NCBI GenBank assembly: GCA_964345005.1
Contig: CAYFPQ010000046.1
Location: 1 to 23,660, forward strand
Length of the DNA: 23,660 nt
Reading direction: 5' to 3'
DNA from: JABMPJ01 sp964345005
GTDB taxonomy: Bacteria > Verrucomicrobiota > Kiritimatiellia > UBA8416 > JABMPJ01
This document shows, in pieces, positions 15,699 to 22,499 of the stretch. Positions within the stretch are counted from its first letter, which is position 1. Each line of letters begins with the position of its first letter. The notes below the pieces were generated by a model. That model saw nothing but the letters and a program-made list of their open reading frames with translations, was not told the origin of the DNA and did no database searches. Both the position numbers and the translations under genes were made by a program.

Positions 15699-16274
15699 CT
15701 ATTCCACCTCGAGTCCGTTAAAGGCATTCATCGCTGCCTCTGTTCCCGACTCGACGATTCGCTCCACCGCATCCGCGGCGCACTTGACCACCTTCTCCAT
15801 CGCTGCCCACTCGTCCGTCCCGTAGGCACGGAGCACGTGGCTCACCAGGTTCTCCTCCTGGTGCCGGCGGCCGATCCCGATGCGCACCCGCGCAAAGTCG
15901 TCACCCCCGACCTGTTCAATCACCGACGCCAGTCCGCGATGACCGCCGCTACCGCCCTTCGGGCGTATCCGAATCCGCCCTACGGGCAGATCGGCGTCAT
16001 CCAACACCAACACCAGGCTGTCACGCTTGGCCTTGAAGTAGCGCAAGGCGGCAACCACCGCATGACCACTTCGATTCATAAACGTCTCGGGTTTCACCAG
16101 CAGGGCCGGACTCCCGGCCACAACGGCTTTTCCCGAGCGCGCCCGAAACCTCAGGCTGCGCCGTATCCGGCAACCAGCCCGTTCCGCCAGCACATCCACG
16201 GCGGCGAACCCCACATTGTGCGGCGTCCGCTCGTAGCGACGCCCCGGGTTCCCCAACCCCACGATGACGTTCAC
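15699..16274 (-). CDS. pth: Peptidyl-tRNA hydrolase
   Basis: Releases peptides from prematurely dropped peptidyl-tRNA so the tRNA can be reused. The protein is 191 aa, standard for bacterial Pth1. Visible motifs: MNVIVGLGNPGRRYERTPHN with the catalytic His19 in HNVGF, KPETFMNRSG near 61-70, DDADLPVGRIRIRPKGGSGG and then HRGL. The Asp in DDADLPVG corresponds to the catalytic Asp of the family. It lies 31 nt after rplY and 13 nt before rpsF; the rplY-pth pair is conserved in many bacteria. Confidence 0.97.
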   Translation of the reverse strand: MNVIVGLGNPGRRYERTPHNVGFAAVDVLAERAGCRIRRSLRFRARSGKAVVAGSPALLVKPETFMNRSGHAVVAALRYFKAKRDSLVLVLDDADLPVGRIRIRPKGGSGGHRGLASVIEQVGGDDFARVRIGIGRRHQEENLVSHVLRAYGTDEWAAMEKVVKCAADAVERIVESGTEAAMNAFNGLEVE

Positions 16275-16305
16275 GATAGGCTCCCGGCGCTAGTACACCC
16301 TTGTA

Positions 16306-16983
16306 CTAATCCTCGCTCTTGGCTTCGCCATCGCCTTCGGCAGCAGCTTCGCCCTCTTCGCCTTCCTCAGCGCCCTCTTCGCCTTCCTCACCTTCCTCGG
16401 CTTCGGTAGGCTCGGCTTCCACACGCGGCGCCAATACAGTCGCCACAGCAATATCGTCGGCCGTCAGAAGGATCAGTCCGTCCGGCACCGGCACATCGCC
16501 GGCCAGCAGGCTGTCGCCAATCGAAAGTTCCGAAACGTCGACCTCGATCTGGTCCACGATGTCGTTCGCCAGGCCCTCGATTTCCAGCTCGTGAACGATT
16601 TGTTCGAGCACACCGTCCTGCTGCGTTACGCCAACCGGTTCGCCCTTCAACGACAGCGCCACGTGCACGGTCAGTTTCTCGGTCATGGAGATCATTGTGA
16701 AATCGGCATGCAGCACCGAGCCGGTAAGCGTGTCGTGCTGTACGTCCTGCAGAAGCGCCTTCACGGCGGGTGCGCCATCCACCGAGACATTCAGAATGAT
16801 GTTTTCACTATGCGAACGCTGTAGCATCAGCTCAAAATCGTGCCGCTCCAGCTTAACCGGTGTGGTCGTGCCATCCTGGTTGGCTACAATCGCCGGGAGC
16901 CACCCTTCGCGCCGCAGTCGGCGCGCCGCAGGTGTTCCCGCGTCGTCGCGTTTCTCGAGTTTCACTACCGTCTCAGCCGCCAT
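16306..16983 (-). CDS. rplY: 50S ribosomal protein L25, long CTC/TL5 form
   Basis: Binds 5S rRNA in the large subunit. The protein is 225 aa. The N-terminal L25 domain spans about 1-95 and starts with KLEKRDDAGTPAARRLRREG. The TL5-type C-terminal beta domain spans about 96-185 (LKGEPVGVTQQDGVLEQIVH). A tail of about 40 residues is almost entirely Glu, Gly and Ala. This two-domain form is also called general stress protein CTC. An AAGGAA ribosome site precedes the ATG at 16983. It starts 5 nt after the prs stop and leads into pth, a conserved trio. Confidence 0.96.
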   Translation of the reverse strand: MAAETVVKLEKRDDAGTPAARRLRREGWLPAIVANQDGTTTPVKLERHDFELMLQRSHSENIILNVSVDGAPAVKALLQDVQHDTLTGSVLHADFTMISMTEKLTVHVALSLKGEPVGVTQQDGVLEQIVHELEIEGLANDIVDQIEVDVSELSIGDSLLAGDVPVPDGLILLTADDIAVATVLAPRVEAEPTEAEEGEEGEEGAEEGEEGEAAAEGDGEAKSED

Positions 16984-16988
16984 TTTCC

Positions 16989-17924
16989 TTATCCCTTCTC
17001 CAGTCTGAACAGCGAGGTAACCGACTGGTCCTCGTGAATGCGCAGAATTGCCTCTCCCAACAGTTCGGCCACGGAGAGCACCGCAACCGGGAAATCACCG
17101 TCAATCGTTGACGGTATCGTATCCGTTACAATCAATTCGTCAATCGGCGACTCGACAAGGCGCTGGCAACCGTCCTCGCTCAGCATCGCGTGTGTCACCG
17201 CCGCGTAGACCTCCTTGACACCGTGTTCGGCCAACAGGCTCGCAGCCGAACAGAGCGTGCCACACGTACTGGTCATGTCGTCCACCATGATAGCCGTACG
17301 GCCTTCGACCTCACCCACCAATGTAAAAGCTTCCACCTCGTCCGGTCCCGTTCGGCGCTTCGCCGCGACGGCCAGGCCGCAATCGAGCATCTGGGAATAG
17401 GCATACGCCGCTTTCACCGCGCCGGTGTCCGGGGATACGACAACCGGGTTCTCAATGTTCTTGCTCTTGAGATGTTTGACGATGATCGGCGAAGCGTAGA
17501 GGTGGTCCACCGGGATATCGAAAAAGCCCTGGATCTGCTGAGCGTGGAGATCCATCGTCAGCAACCGGTTGACTCCCGCCGCGACCAGCAGGTTCGCTAC
17601 CAGCTTGGCCGTAATGGGAACACGAGGCTGGTCCTTGCGGTCCTGGCGTGCGTAGCCATAGTAAGGCAGCACGGCCGTGATGCGATCGGCGGAGGCGCGA
17701 CGCAAAGCGTCGACCATAATCAGAAGTTCCATCAGGTTCTCGTTGGGAGGACGGCAGATCGATTGCACCACGTAAACATCGCGGCCACGGATGTTCTCCT
17801 TGATCTTTACGAAGACCTCCCCATCTGGAAAACGGCGGATGTCGACCTCCCCGAGCGGCAAGCTCAGGTACTCCGCGATCTTCCCCGCCAATACGGGATT
17901 CGATGTTCCACTGAATATCTTCAT
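16989..17924 (-). CDS. prs: Ribose-phosphate pyrophosphokinase (PRPP synthetase)
   Basis: Makes phosphoribosyl pyrophosphate from ribose 5-phosphate and ATP, the precursor of purines, pyrimidines, NAD, His and Trp. The protein is 311 aa. It starts MKIFSGTSNPVLAGKIAEYL. The ATP-binding flexible loop is YARQDRKDQPRVPITAKLVA at 91-110, the metal site LLTMDLHAQQIQGFF at 121-135, and VVSPDTGAVKAA lies at 162-173. The ribose-phosphate loop reads DDMTSTCGT at 215-223, whereas the usual class I sequence is DDMIDTAGT; an Asp is replaced by Ser. The ribosome site is weak. It is the first protein gene of the long operon, 67 nt downstream of tRNA-Gln. Confidence 0.96.
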   Translation of the reverse strand: MKIFSGTSNPVLAGKIAEYLSLPLGEVDIRRFPDGEVFVKIKENIRGRDVYVVQSICRPPNENLMELLIMVDALRRASADRITAVLPYYGYARQDRKDQPRVPITAKLVANLLVAAGVNRLLTMDLHAQQIQGFFDIPVDHLYASPIIVKHLKSKNIENPVVVSPDTGAVKAAYAYSQMLDCGLAVAAKRRTGPDEVEAFTLVGEVEGRTAIMVDDMTSTCGTLCSAASLLAEHGVKEVYAAVTHAMLSEDGCQRLVESPIDELIVTDTIPSTIDGDFPVAVLSVAELLGEAILRIHEDQSVTSLFRLEKG

Positions 17925-17951
17925 TTCTCAATCAGAACGACAGCTCACCGC

Positions 17952-17979
17952 CGATTTCCGACTTCCGATCTCCGACTTC
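17952..17979. repeat. Two tandem 14-bp units
   Basis: CGATTTCCGACTTC at 17952-17965 is followed directly by CGATCTCCGACTTC at 17966-17979, differing at one base. It lies in the 67-nt tRNA-Gln to prs spacer and is made of near-7-bp TCCGACT/TTCCGAT subunits. Confidence 0.75.
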
Positions 17980-17991
17980 CGGCCCCAAGCG

Positions 17992-18065
17992 TGGTTGCCC
18001 GACCAGGACTCGAACCTGGACTCAGGGCGTCAAAGGCCCGTGTGCTGCCATTACACCATCGGGCA
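17992..18065 (-). tRNA. tRNA-Gln (anticodon TTG)
   Basis: A full cloverleaf on the minus strand. The acceptor stem TGCCCGA pairs with TCGGGCA, the discriminator is A and the CCA end is encoded. The anticodon loop CTTTGAC contains TTG, which reads CAA/CAG. The T arm is CCAGG-TTCGAGT-CCTGG. The anticodon stem has four good pairs plus a C-T mismatch at the outer position. The ispE reading frame ends inside it at 18022, so the first 44 nt of this tRNA gene are also ispE codons. Confidence 0.96.
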
Positions 18066-18972
18066 GCAATGTCACGACCCGGGTCCAAACTGTCCCATCG
18101 AGCTCCTGTTCTACCGACGCCGCCATGGCTTCGGCATGCGCCTCATCGCGCGCCAGACCGAAGACAGAAGCTCCGCTTCCAGACACCAGCGCCCCCAAAG
18201 CCCCCGCCTGATCCAAATGATCGACGATCATGCCTACCAGGGGATACTTCCGGACCACTGTAGCCTGCAAACTGTTAAAAATGCCCTGGCCGGCGGAGCC
18301 AATGTCCCCTCCTTCCAGAGCAGAAACCGCATTGATATATAGAGGAGCGCCGGAAGTCAAGGACAAGTCATGCTTTGCATAGATATCCGCTGTCGATACA
18401 CAAAACCCCGGATTTGCGATTACCAGCCACCATTTCCCGTCTGACGTTGTGGGGGTACCCAGATCGAACCCTCTCACACGCTCCCCGACCCCCTCCATCA
18501 GCACGGCGCCACCGTGCAAGAGGGCCGGAATATCGCACCCGAGCGTGGCGCCGAGCGCCAGCAGCTCGGACTCCTGAATCGTAACGTCCCACAGGTCCAC
18601 AAGCCCCCGCAGCACAGTGGCGGCATTCGCGCTGCCGCCACCCAGACCGCCTCCGAACGGGATGCGTTTGGCGATGCGGATGCGGACGCCGCCAGGATAC
18701 CCAACCGCCTCCTTCAATGCCCGTGCGGCGCGGGTGGCAAGATTGTTGTCCGAATCGGGAAGCTCCAGACAGCCGCCCGGCGGAAGATCGATCTCGTCAA
18801 AGACGGTTTCGATCGTATCTGAAGGTTCCAGGACGATGGTGTCATGGAGCGATATCGGCACCACCACACTGCGCAAATCGTGGTACCCGTTCTCGCGCTT
18901 GCCGAGCACCTCGAGGTAGAGGTTGATCTTCGCGTGCGCGGCCAGTTCGAGGCTTTCCCTTTCCATGAACAT
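18022..18972 (-). CDS. ispE: 4-diphosphocytidyl-2-C-methyl-D-erythritol kinase
   Basis: GHMP kinase of the MEP pathway to isoprenoid precursors; phosphorylates CDP-methylerythritol. The protein is 316 aa from ATG 18972. Visible motifs: AHAKINLYLEVLGKRENGYH near the N-terminus, the GHMP glycine loop RIPFGGGLGGGSANAATVLR, the aspartate of LGCDIPALLHGG, and the C-terminal GALGALVSGSGASVFGLA. The family normally ends near the segment WTRVV. Here the frame continues through VTLLPDGVMAAHGPLTP, of which the last 14 codons plus stop lie within tRNA-Gln. No ribosome site precedes the ATG; a TTGACA promoter placed right upstream suggests a leaderless or near-leaderless mRNA. GTG at 18999 and ATG at 18966 are alternatives. 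Confidence 0.95.
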   Translation of the reverse strand: MFMERESLELAAHAKINLYLEVLGKRENGYHDLRSVVVPISLHDTIVLEPSDTIETVFDEIDLPPGGCLELPDSDNNLATRAARALKEAVGYPGGVRIRIAKRIPFGGGLGGGSANAATVLRGLVDLWDVTIQESELLALGATLGCDIPALLHGGAVLMEGVGERVRGFDLGTPTTSDGKWWLVIANPGFCVSTADIYAKHDLSLTSGAPLYINAVSALEGGDIGSAGQGIFNSLQATVVRKYPLVGMIVDHLDQAGALGALVSGSGASVFGLARDEAHAEAMAASVEQELDGTVWTRVVTLLPDGVMAAHGPLTP

Positions 18973-18980
18973 GGCGCGGG

Positions 18981-19009
18981 GGTTTACCACGTACCCCACG
19001 GCATGTCAA
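18981..19009 (-). promoter_or_regulatory. Candidate sigma70-type promoter of ispE
   Basis: TTGACA at 19004-19009 (reading the minus strand), a 17-nt spacer, then TAAACC at 18981-18986. The -35 box is a consensus match and the -10 box is partial. The predicted start falls within a few bases of the ispE ATG at 18972. Confidence 0.35.
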
Positions 19010-19023
19010 TGCGGGGTGAACAC

Positions 19024-19902
19024 CTATTTTCCGGGACTACAGACCATCAGCGCAACGAGTAGGGACTCAAGCTTCGAGCTGACGGCCCCTTCACCGCTCA
19101 GACGAAAGAACGCACGGGCCGGCTCGATATCTCGTGGATCGCGCCTGAAGGCCACGCGCGCTGTGACTCCCAGGCGAATATCGGCGTCCACGAACTCTGC
19201 GAATGCGTGGTTCATCGCTCTGCGATGGCCCCGCCCTCTTCCTGCCGCCGACTTCGGCACCCGTCCTCCGCGCGCATCGAAACGAGACCAGCTCAAGGTG
19301 GGGCCGCTTTCGTCCATAACGATCTTCTGGTCTGCGTCGGCATAAGCACTGCGCAATCGCCCGGGAGACGGCGCCGCAAAAAGGCGTTCTCCCAGGTAGC
19401 CCACGGCGGACTCGAGCGGAAGTCGCTGGGCTCGACGGCGCAGACGCGGGATTCGGCGCGCCTCCGAAAGCTTGGCTGCTTTGCCGCCCTGGAACGCCAG
19501 TGTGCCGTCGTCATCGGACCCGAACGGAAGCCCCCGCTCTCCAGACAGAAACAGGCCGACGAAGCGCACCTTGTCCTCACTACGGCTCAACGGCTCCGCC
19601 ACGATCTCCACGATCCCACTGGGACGATCCCACTGCAACGACCCCCCGCCTTCGATCACACCGATAGCTTCCCCACCGTCCGTAATGCGAAACTCCGGCA
19701 TCCCGGTTTCGGCCACGATTGTGATCCTGACAGCTCCTGCCGCCAGCGGCTTGGGCAGCTCCGGCTCCGGTGCGGGAACCGCCTCAACCGGCTCCTTCGG
19801 CTCTCCCGGTGCGGGCCTTGTTGGAAGCATGTCCCGCAGCATCGCACACGAGGCAAACATCATCATCGAACCAAGGGCAACAACAATACGCATCGCTTTC
19901 AT
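19024..19902 (-). CDS. Putative lipoprotein of unknown function
   Basis: Not recognised. It is 292 aa from the ATG at 19902 (MKAMRIVVAL). A short basic start, a hydrophobic stretch rich in Met and a lipobox FASC give a clear lipoprotein signal at about residues 1-20. A Pro/Glu/Ala-rich spacer (about 28-58) follows, as in envelope-anchored proteins. A beta-rich middle (VRITIVAETGMPEFRITDGG, GVIEGGGSLQWDR) precedes an Arg-rich region and a C-terminal segment. An in-frame TTG at 19920 touches an AAAGGAG, so it gives no usable spacing. It sits 51 nt upstream of ispE. The codon pattern supports real coding, but no domain can be named. Confidence 0.7.
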   Translation of the reverse strand: MKAMRIVVALGSMMMFASCAMLRDMLPTRPAPGEPKEPVEAVPAPEPELPKPLAAGAVRITIVAETGMPEFRITDGGEAIGVIEGGGSLQWDRPSGIVEIVAEPLSRSEDKVRFVGLFLSGERGLPFGSDDDGTLAFQGGKAAKLSEARRIPRLRRRAQRLPLESAVGYLGERLFAAPSPGRLRSAYADADQKIVMDESGPTLSWSRFDARGGRVPKSAAGRGRGHRRAMNHAFAEFVDADIRLGVTARVAFRRDPRDIEPARAFFRLSGEGAVSSKLESLLVALMVCSPGK

Positions 19903-20122
19903 AACACTCAGCCTAACCAACTCCTTTCCTTGGTCAAGACCTTACACGTGCTCCCACGGACGACAAGCATCCTATCTACTCTTCCTCTTCTTCGTGGTTG
20001 CCTCTCCTGCTCTTTCTCTTGCACAATGCCTCCCATGCGAGATGTTCCCGATGCACAGATAGAAACGTTCGTTGAAGCCTGCCACCTTGCCGCTGTTCGC
20101 CCAACTCTTCCCCCCTTTCAGC

Positions 20123-20151
20123 TTTACTTAGCCAGCACGCCACCCTATATT
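20123..20151 (+). promoter_or_regulatory. Promoter of tRNA-Val
   Basis: TTTACT at 20123-20128, a 17-nt spacer and TATATT at 20146-20151 fit a housekeeping sigma promoter. The expected start near 20158 is about 20 nt before the mature tRNA. The spacer from 19903 to here holds no convincing gene. Confidence 0.6.
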
Positions 20152-20178
20152 CCGCGCGTTCTTTTTGCAGCATCTTGA

Positions 20179-20255
20179 GGGCGATTAGCTCAGTTGGTTA
20201 GAGCGCCTCGTTCACACCGAGGAGGTCACAGATTCGAGTTCTGTATCGCCCACCA
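20179..20255 (+). tRNA. tRNA-Val (anticodon CAC)
   Basis: The acceptor stem GGGCGAT pairs with ATCGCCC, discriminator A, CCA encoded. The D arm is AGCTCAGTTGGTTAGAGC. The anticodon stem CCTCG/CGAGG holds the loop TTCACAC with anticodon CAC, which reads GTG. The T arm is ACAGA-TTCGAGT-TCTGT. It borders the accessory region to its right; I found no duplicate of its 3' end there that would mark an attachment site. Confidence 0.97.
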
Positions 20256-20266
20256 TCTCAGGGACG

Positions 20267-20515
20267 CTACTCACCAACAACAACCCCCAGAAATACAGTC
20301 GTGTCATCCTCCAACTCCGGAGGAATTCTGCCTTCTGAGACTCGTAGGAACACGGCGTCGATTATGGAATCGGACAGGCCGGGATAGTCGTTTAGCTCGT
20401 AACTGACGGCGGCAGCCCAGTAGACATCTTCGTCAATCCCTGCTTCTTCAACGACCTCCCCTGCCTCAGCTAACAGGGCTGACGAATCACGATTCGTCAG
20501 CCTTGGCCGCCACAT
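20267..20515 (-). CDS. Possible small acidic protein
   Basis: An open frame of 82 aa from the ATG at 20515, antisense to the ATPase leader. The composition is protein-like: an amphipathic SSALLAEAGEVVEEAGIDED stretch, then LSDSIIDAVFLRVSEGRIPP and an end TVFLGVVVGE. There is no ribosome site and its 5' part contains a 26-nt palindrome. It may be a decayed gene end. No family is recognised. It occupies most of the 324-nt tRNA-Val to ATPase spacer. Confidence 0.3.
   Translation of the reverse strand: MWRPRLTNRDSSALLAEAGEVVEEAGIDEDVYWAAAVSYELNDYPGLSDSIIDAVFLRVSEGRIPPELEDDTTVFLGVVVGE
20477..20502. repeat. Near-perfect 26-nt palindrome
   Basis: GGCTGACGAATC and its exact complement GATTCGTCAGCC are separated by AC. 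It lies about 75 nt upstream of the intact DUF4143 ATPase start. It could be a protein-binding site or an RNA hairpin; no T tract follows. Confidence 0.85.
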
Positions 20516-20543
20516 GAGCAGGGGGAGAAGATTGTAATTGTAA

Positions 20544-20572
20544 TTGACAAGTAACACCCCGAAGCTTACGCT
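20544..20572 (+). promoter_or_regulatory. Candidate promoter of the DUF4143 ATPase
   Basis: TTGACA at 20544-20549, a 17-nt spacer and TACGCT at 20567-20572. The predicted start lies at the ATG at 20580, suggesting a leaderless mRNA; indeed no ribosome site precedes that ATG. Two TTGTAA/TTGTAATTG-type repeats sit just upstream. Confidence 0.35.
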
Positions 20573-20579
20573 GCGGGTC

Positions 20580-21722
20580 ATGTTAAGAAGAACCATCCAT
20601 GATCGTCTGCGTGAGCAGGCTGAAAGGTACCCTGTGGTGGCGGTCACCGGACCACGGCAATCGGGAAAGACCACTCTGGTAGGTATGGTGTTTCCTGAAA
20701 GAGACTACGTTTCATTGGAAGACCCGGATCGCCGCGCGATGGCGCTTGACGACCCGAGAGGCTTCGTTGAAGGGTTGAGCGCAGGCTCCATTATCGATGA
20801 GATCCAACGCGTTCCATCCCTGCTTTCCTACATGCAGACGTTGGTCGATAGAGATAGAAAGCCGGGTCGGTTCATCATAACCGGATCGAACCAGTTTCTG
20901 TTGGCCAAGCACATGTCGCAGTCGTTGGCGGGAAGAATCAGCATTCTGAAGCTTCTGCCCTTCACCATGACTGAGCTCGGCGACCTGCGTCCGCCACGCG
21001 CCGCGGACTACATTTTCACCGGCTCTTACCCGCGAATCTATGACGAGCAGCATGACCCAAGCGATTGGTATCTCAATTATGTAGAGACATACATAGAAAA
21101 GGACCTTAAGGAGTTCGTGCACGTTCTGGACCTGGATAACTTCAGGCGTTTTCTCGCATTGGCGGCGTCGCTTTGCGGGCAATTATTGAACCTCTCCCAG
21201 ATCGGTAGCCAGCTTGGCGTGAGCCACAACACCATCAGGTCGTGGATTGCCGTACTCGAGCAAAGCTACATTGTATTCCGGCTGCAACCCTACCACAGAA
21301 ACTTCCGCAAACGTATCGTGAAGACGCCGAAACTCTACTTCTACGACACCGGGCTTGCCTGCGCCCTGTTGCGGCTGCGGGATCGCACGACCCTCAGCAC
21401 CCACCACTTCTATGGCGCCCTGTTCGAGAACATGGTGATTGCCGAGCTGCGCAAACGGGCTTTGCACACTACCGGAATAGCCGACCAGTTTTTCTGGCGC
21501 GATCACAAAGGTCGTGAGGTAGATTGCCTCGTCGAGGAGGACGGCGCGATCAAGCCCATCGAGATCAAGGCGGCAAAGACTCTGCGACCGGAGTTCTTTC
21601 AGTCGCTACGCTATTTCTGCGAGCTTGCTGAAATCGATCCGGATCAGGCTACGCTCGTCAACGGAAGCGAAGATCGGAACATGTTTCACCGTATGCATGT
21701 AACAGGCTGGACGGCGCTCTAA
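20580..21722 (+). CDS. AAA-family ATPase with DUF4143 domain
   Basis: Intact member of the AAA_14/DUF4143 family, 380 aa. These proteins are common in accessory regions and no function is established. Walker A is GPRQSGKTT at 24-32, Walker B is IIDE at 71-74 and the sensor strand is FIITGSNQF at 98-106. A winged-helix region spans about 200-260 (SQLGVSHNTIRSWIAVLEQS, then VKTPKLYFYDTG). The C-terminus has a PD-(D/E)xK-nuclease-like arrangement: E283, then EVD at 313-315 and EIK at 328-330. The start is ATG 20580, since TTG at 20544 is the promoter hexamer. A truncated, diverged paralogue opens the window. Its neighbours are tRNA-Val and two toxin-antitoxin pairs, typical company for the family. 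Confidence 0.93.
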   Translation: MLRRTIHDRLREQAERYPVVAVTGPRQSGKTTLVGMVFPERDYVSLEDPDRRAMALDDPRGFVEGLSAGSIIDEIQRVPSLLSYMQTLVDRDRKPGRFIITGSNQFLLAKHMSQSLAGRISILKLLPFTMTELGDLRPPRAADYIFTGSYPRIYDEQHDPSDWYLNYVETYIEKDLKEFVHVLDLDNFRRFLALAASLCGQLLNLSQIGSQLGVSHNTIRSWIAVLEQSYIVFRLQPYHRNFRKRIVKTPKLYFYDTGLACALLRLRDRTTLSTHHFYGALFENMVIAELRKRALHTTGIADQFFWRDHKGREVDCLVEEDGAIKPIEIKAAKTLRPEFFQSLRYFCELAEIDPDQATLVNGSEDRNMFHRMHVTGWTAL

Positions 21723-21831
21723 CCTGCCTCTGGTTCGTGGATGTCAGTCTATTCATTCCGCTGAAGTCAAATTCAGGATGAGCTCATGGTCTCTTCCTGT
21801 CCAGAACCGGCTACGACGGTGCGGCCTTTCC

Positions 21832-21919
21832 CGCAGGCTCCGCAAGCCCCTGCTGTTACTTCCCGCGGGCTCACCTGCCTGCCGTAGCTCGCCGCAGGCT
21901 ACGTAGCGCCTGCTGTACT
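21832..21919. repeat. Two imperfect direct repeats with hairpin potential
   Basis: The unit CGCAGGCTNCG, then AGC, CCTGCTG and TACT occurs at about 21832-21860 and again at 21893-21919. Each can fold through GCAGG...CCTGC. They lie in the 339-nt stretch after the ATPase, which otherwise holds only a decayed gene end at 21933-22061. No T tract follows either copy. Confidence 0.6.
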
Positions 21920-21932
21920 CATTCGGTTACTT

Positions 21933-22061
21933 TCATTCTTCGGTTCTCACGTCGATCCGATAGAAACTCTCGCTCTCCGTCGTGTGCGCCTCGTCGGTGT
22001 AGACATTCTCCGGCGGGGTGGCGGGCAGATTGCCGGCCAACCTGACGGACGAGGGGCGGTG
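21933..22061 (-). pseudogene. Remnant C-terminus of a secreted protein
   Basis: Directly after the toxin stop codon and in the same frame, 42 codons read ...NLPATPPENVYTDE...SESFYRIDVRTEE and a TGA. The ending FYRxxVR is typical of large secreted or surface proteins of Verrucomicrobiota-like bacteria (from memory). There is no start codon and no body, so this is a leftover of a deleted gene into which the toxin module was joined, or chance. Confidence 0.4.
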
Positions 22062-22499
22062 TCAGGGGGTTTCCGAGGTCTCCTGCTGAAGATCCCATAG
22101 TGATAGGAATTCCTGAGGTGACAAGACGGGTACCCCGGTAGCCGGGAAGCCGTCAGGATCGCGCGTCACCAGGTAGTCGGTCCCGGCACGGGATGCGGAG
22201 TGGAACTGCACGGCATCCTCGAAATCGTCGATGGGGGCGTCCATGGATTGGTTGATCAGGCGCAGATCGAGCGGGATTACCGTAAACAGGTCACGTAACG
22301 CTCGCAGCGCCTTGTCGGCAGCGGCCTTGTCTCCGGCTTTTCGTACGATGTAGTAGATATTGTTGAAGCTGATGGCAGAGATGCATCCTTCCAGGGCTTC
22401 ACTCTCAACGAGGGTCCAGATGCGCGCGGCAGCCTCGTAGAAAGGCTTGCGGTCGCCGATAACGTCCAGCAGGACATTGGTGTCGAGCAGGATCTTCAC
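22062..22499 (-). CDS. PIN-domain toxin, VapC-like
   Basis: Predicted RNase toxin of a type II toxin-antitoxin pair, 145 aa. The metal-binding acidic residues of the PIN fold are visible: Asp6 in LLDTNVLLD, a Glu/Asp in the middle, Asp in DDFEDAVQF near 91-99 and Asp in TDYLVTRDPDGF near 107-118. The start is GTG at 22499, overlapping the antitoxin stop as GTGA, so the pair is translationally coupled. The antitoxin is encoded first, as is usual. The RNA target is unknown. Confidence 0.9.
   Translation of the reverse strand: MKILLDTNVLLDVIGDRKPFYEAAARIWTLVESEALEGCISAISFNNIYYIVRKAGDKAAADKALRALRDLFTVIPLDLRLINQSMDAPIDDFEDAVQFHSASRAGTDYLVTRDPDGFPATGVPVLSPQEFLSLWDLQQETSETP

Noticed and set aside
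16306..16440. Low-complexity acidic tail of L25 as a separate oddity
   Set aside because: Glu-rich tails are common in long CTC-type L25 proteins.
17962..17973. Illumina adapter remnant (AGATCGGAAG on the minus strand)
   Set aside because: Only 10 bases match and the string is part of a native 14-bp tandem repeat that continues differently.
19976..20178. Small ORFs on both strands upstream of tRNA-Val
   Set aside because: No ribosome site, low-complexity Glu/Arg composition on one strand, and the region contains the tRNA promoter.
21832..21919. Integron attC sites
   Set aside because: The repeats lack the GTTRRRY core and its complement, and no integrase or cassette array is seen.
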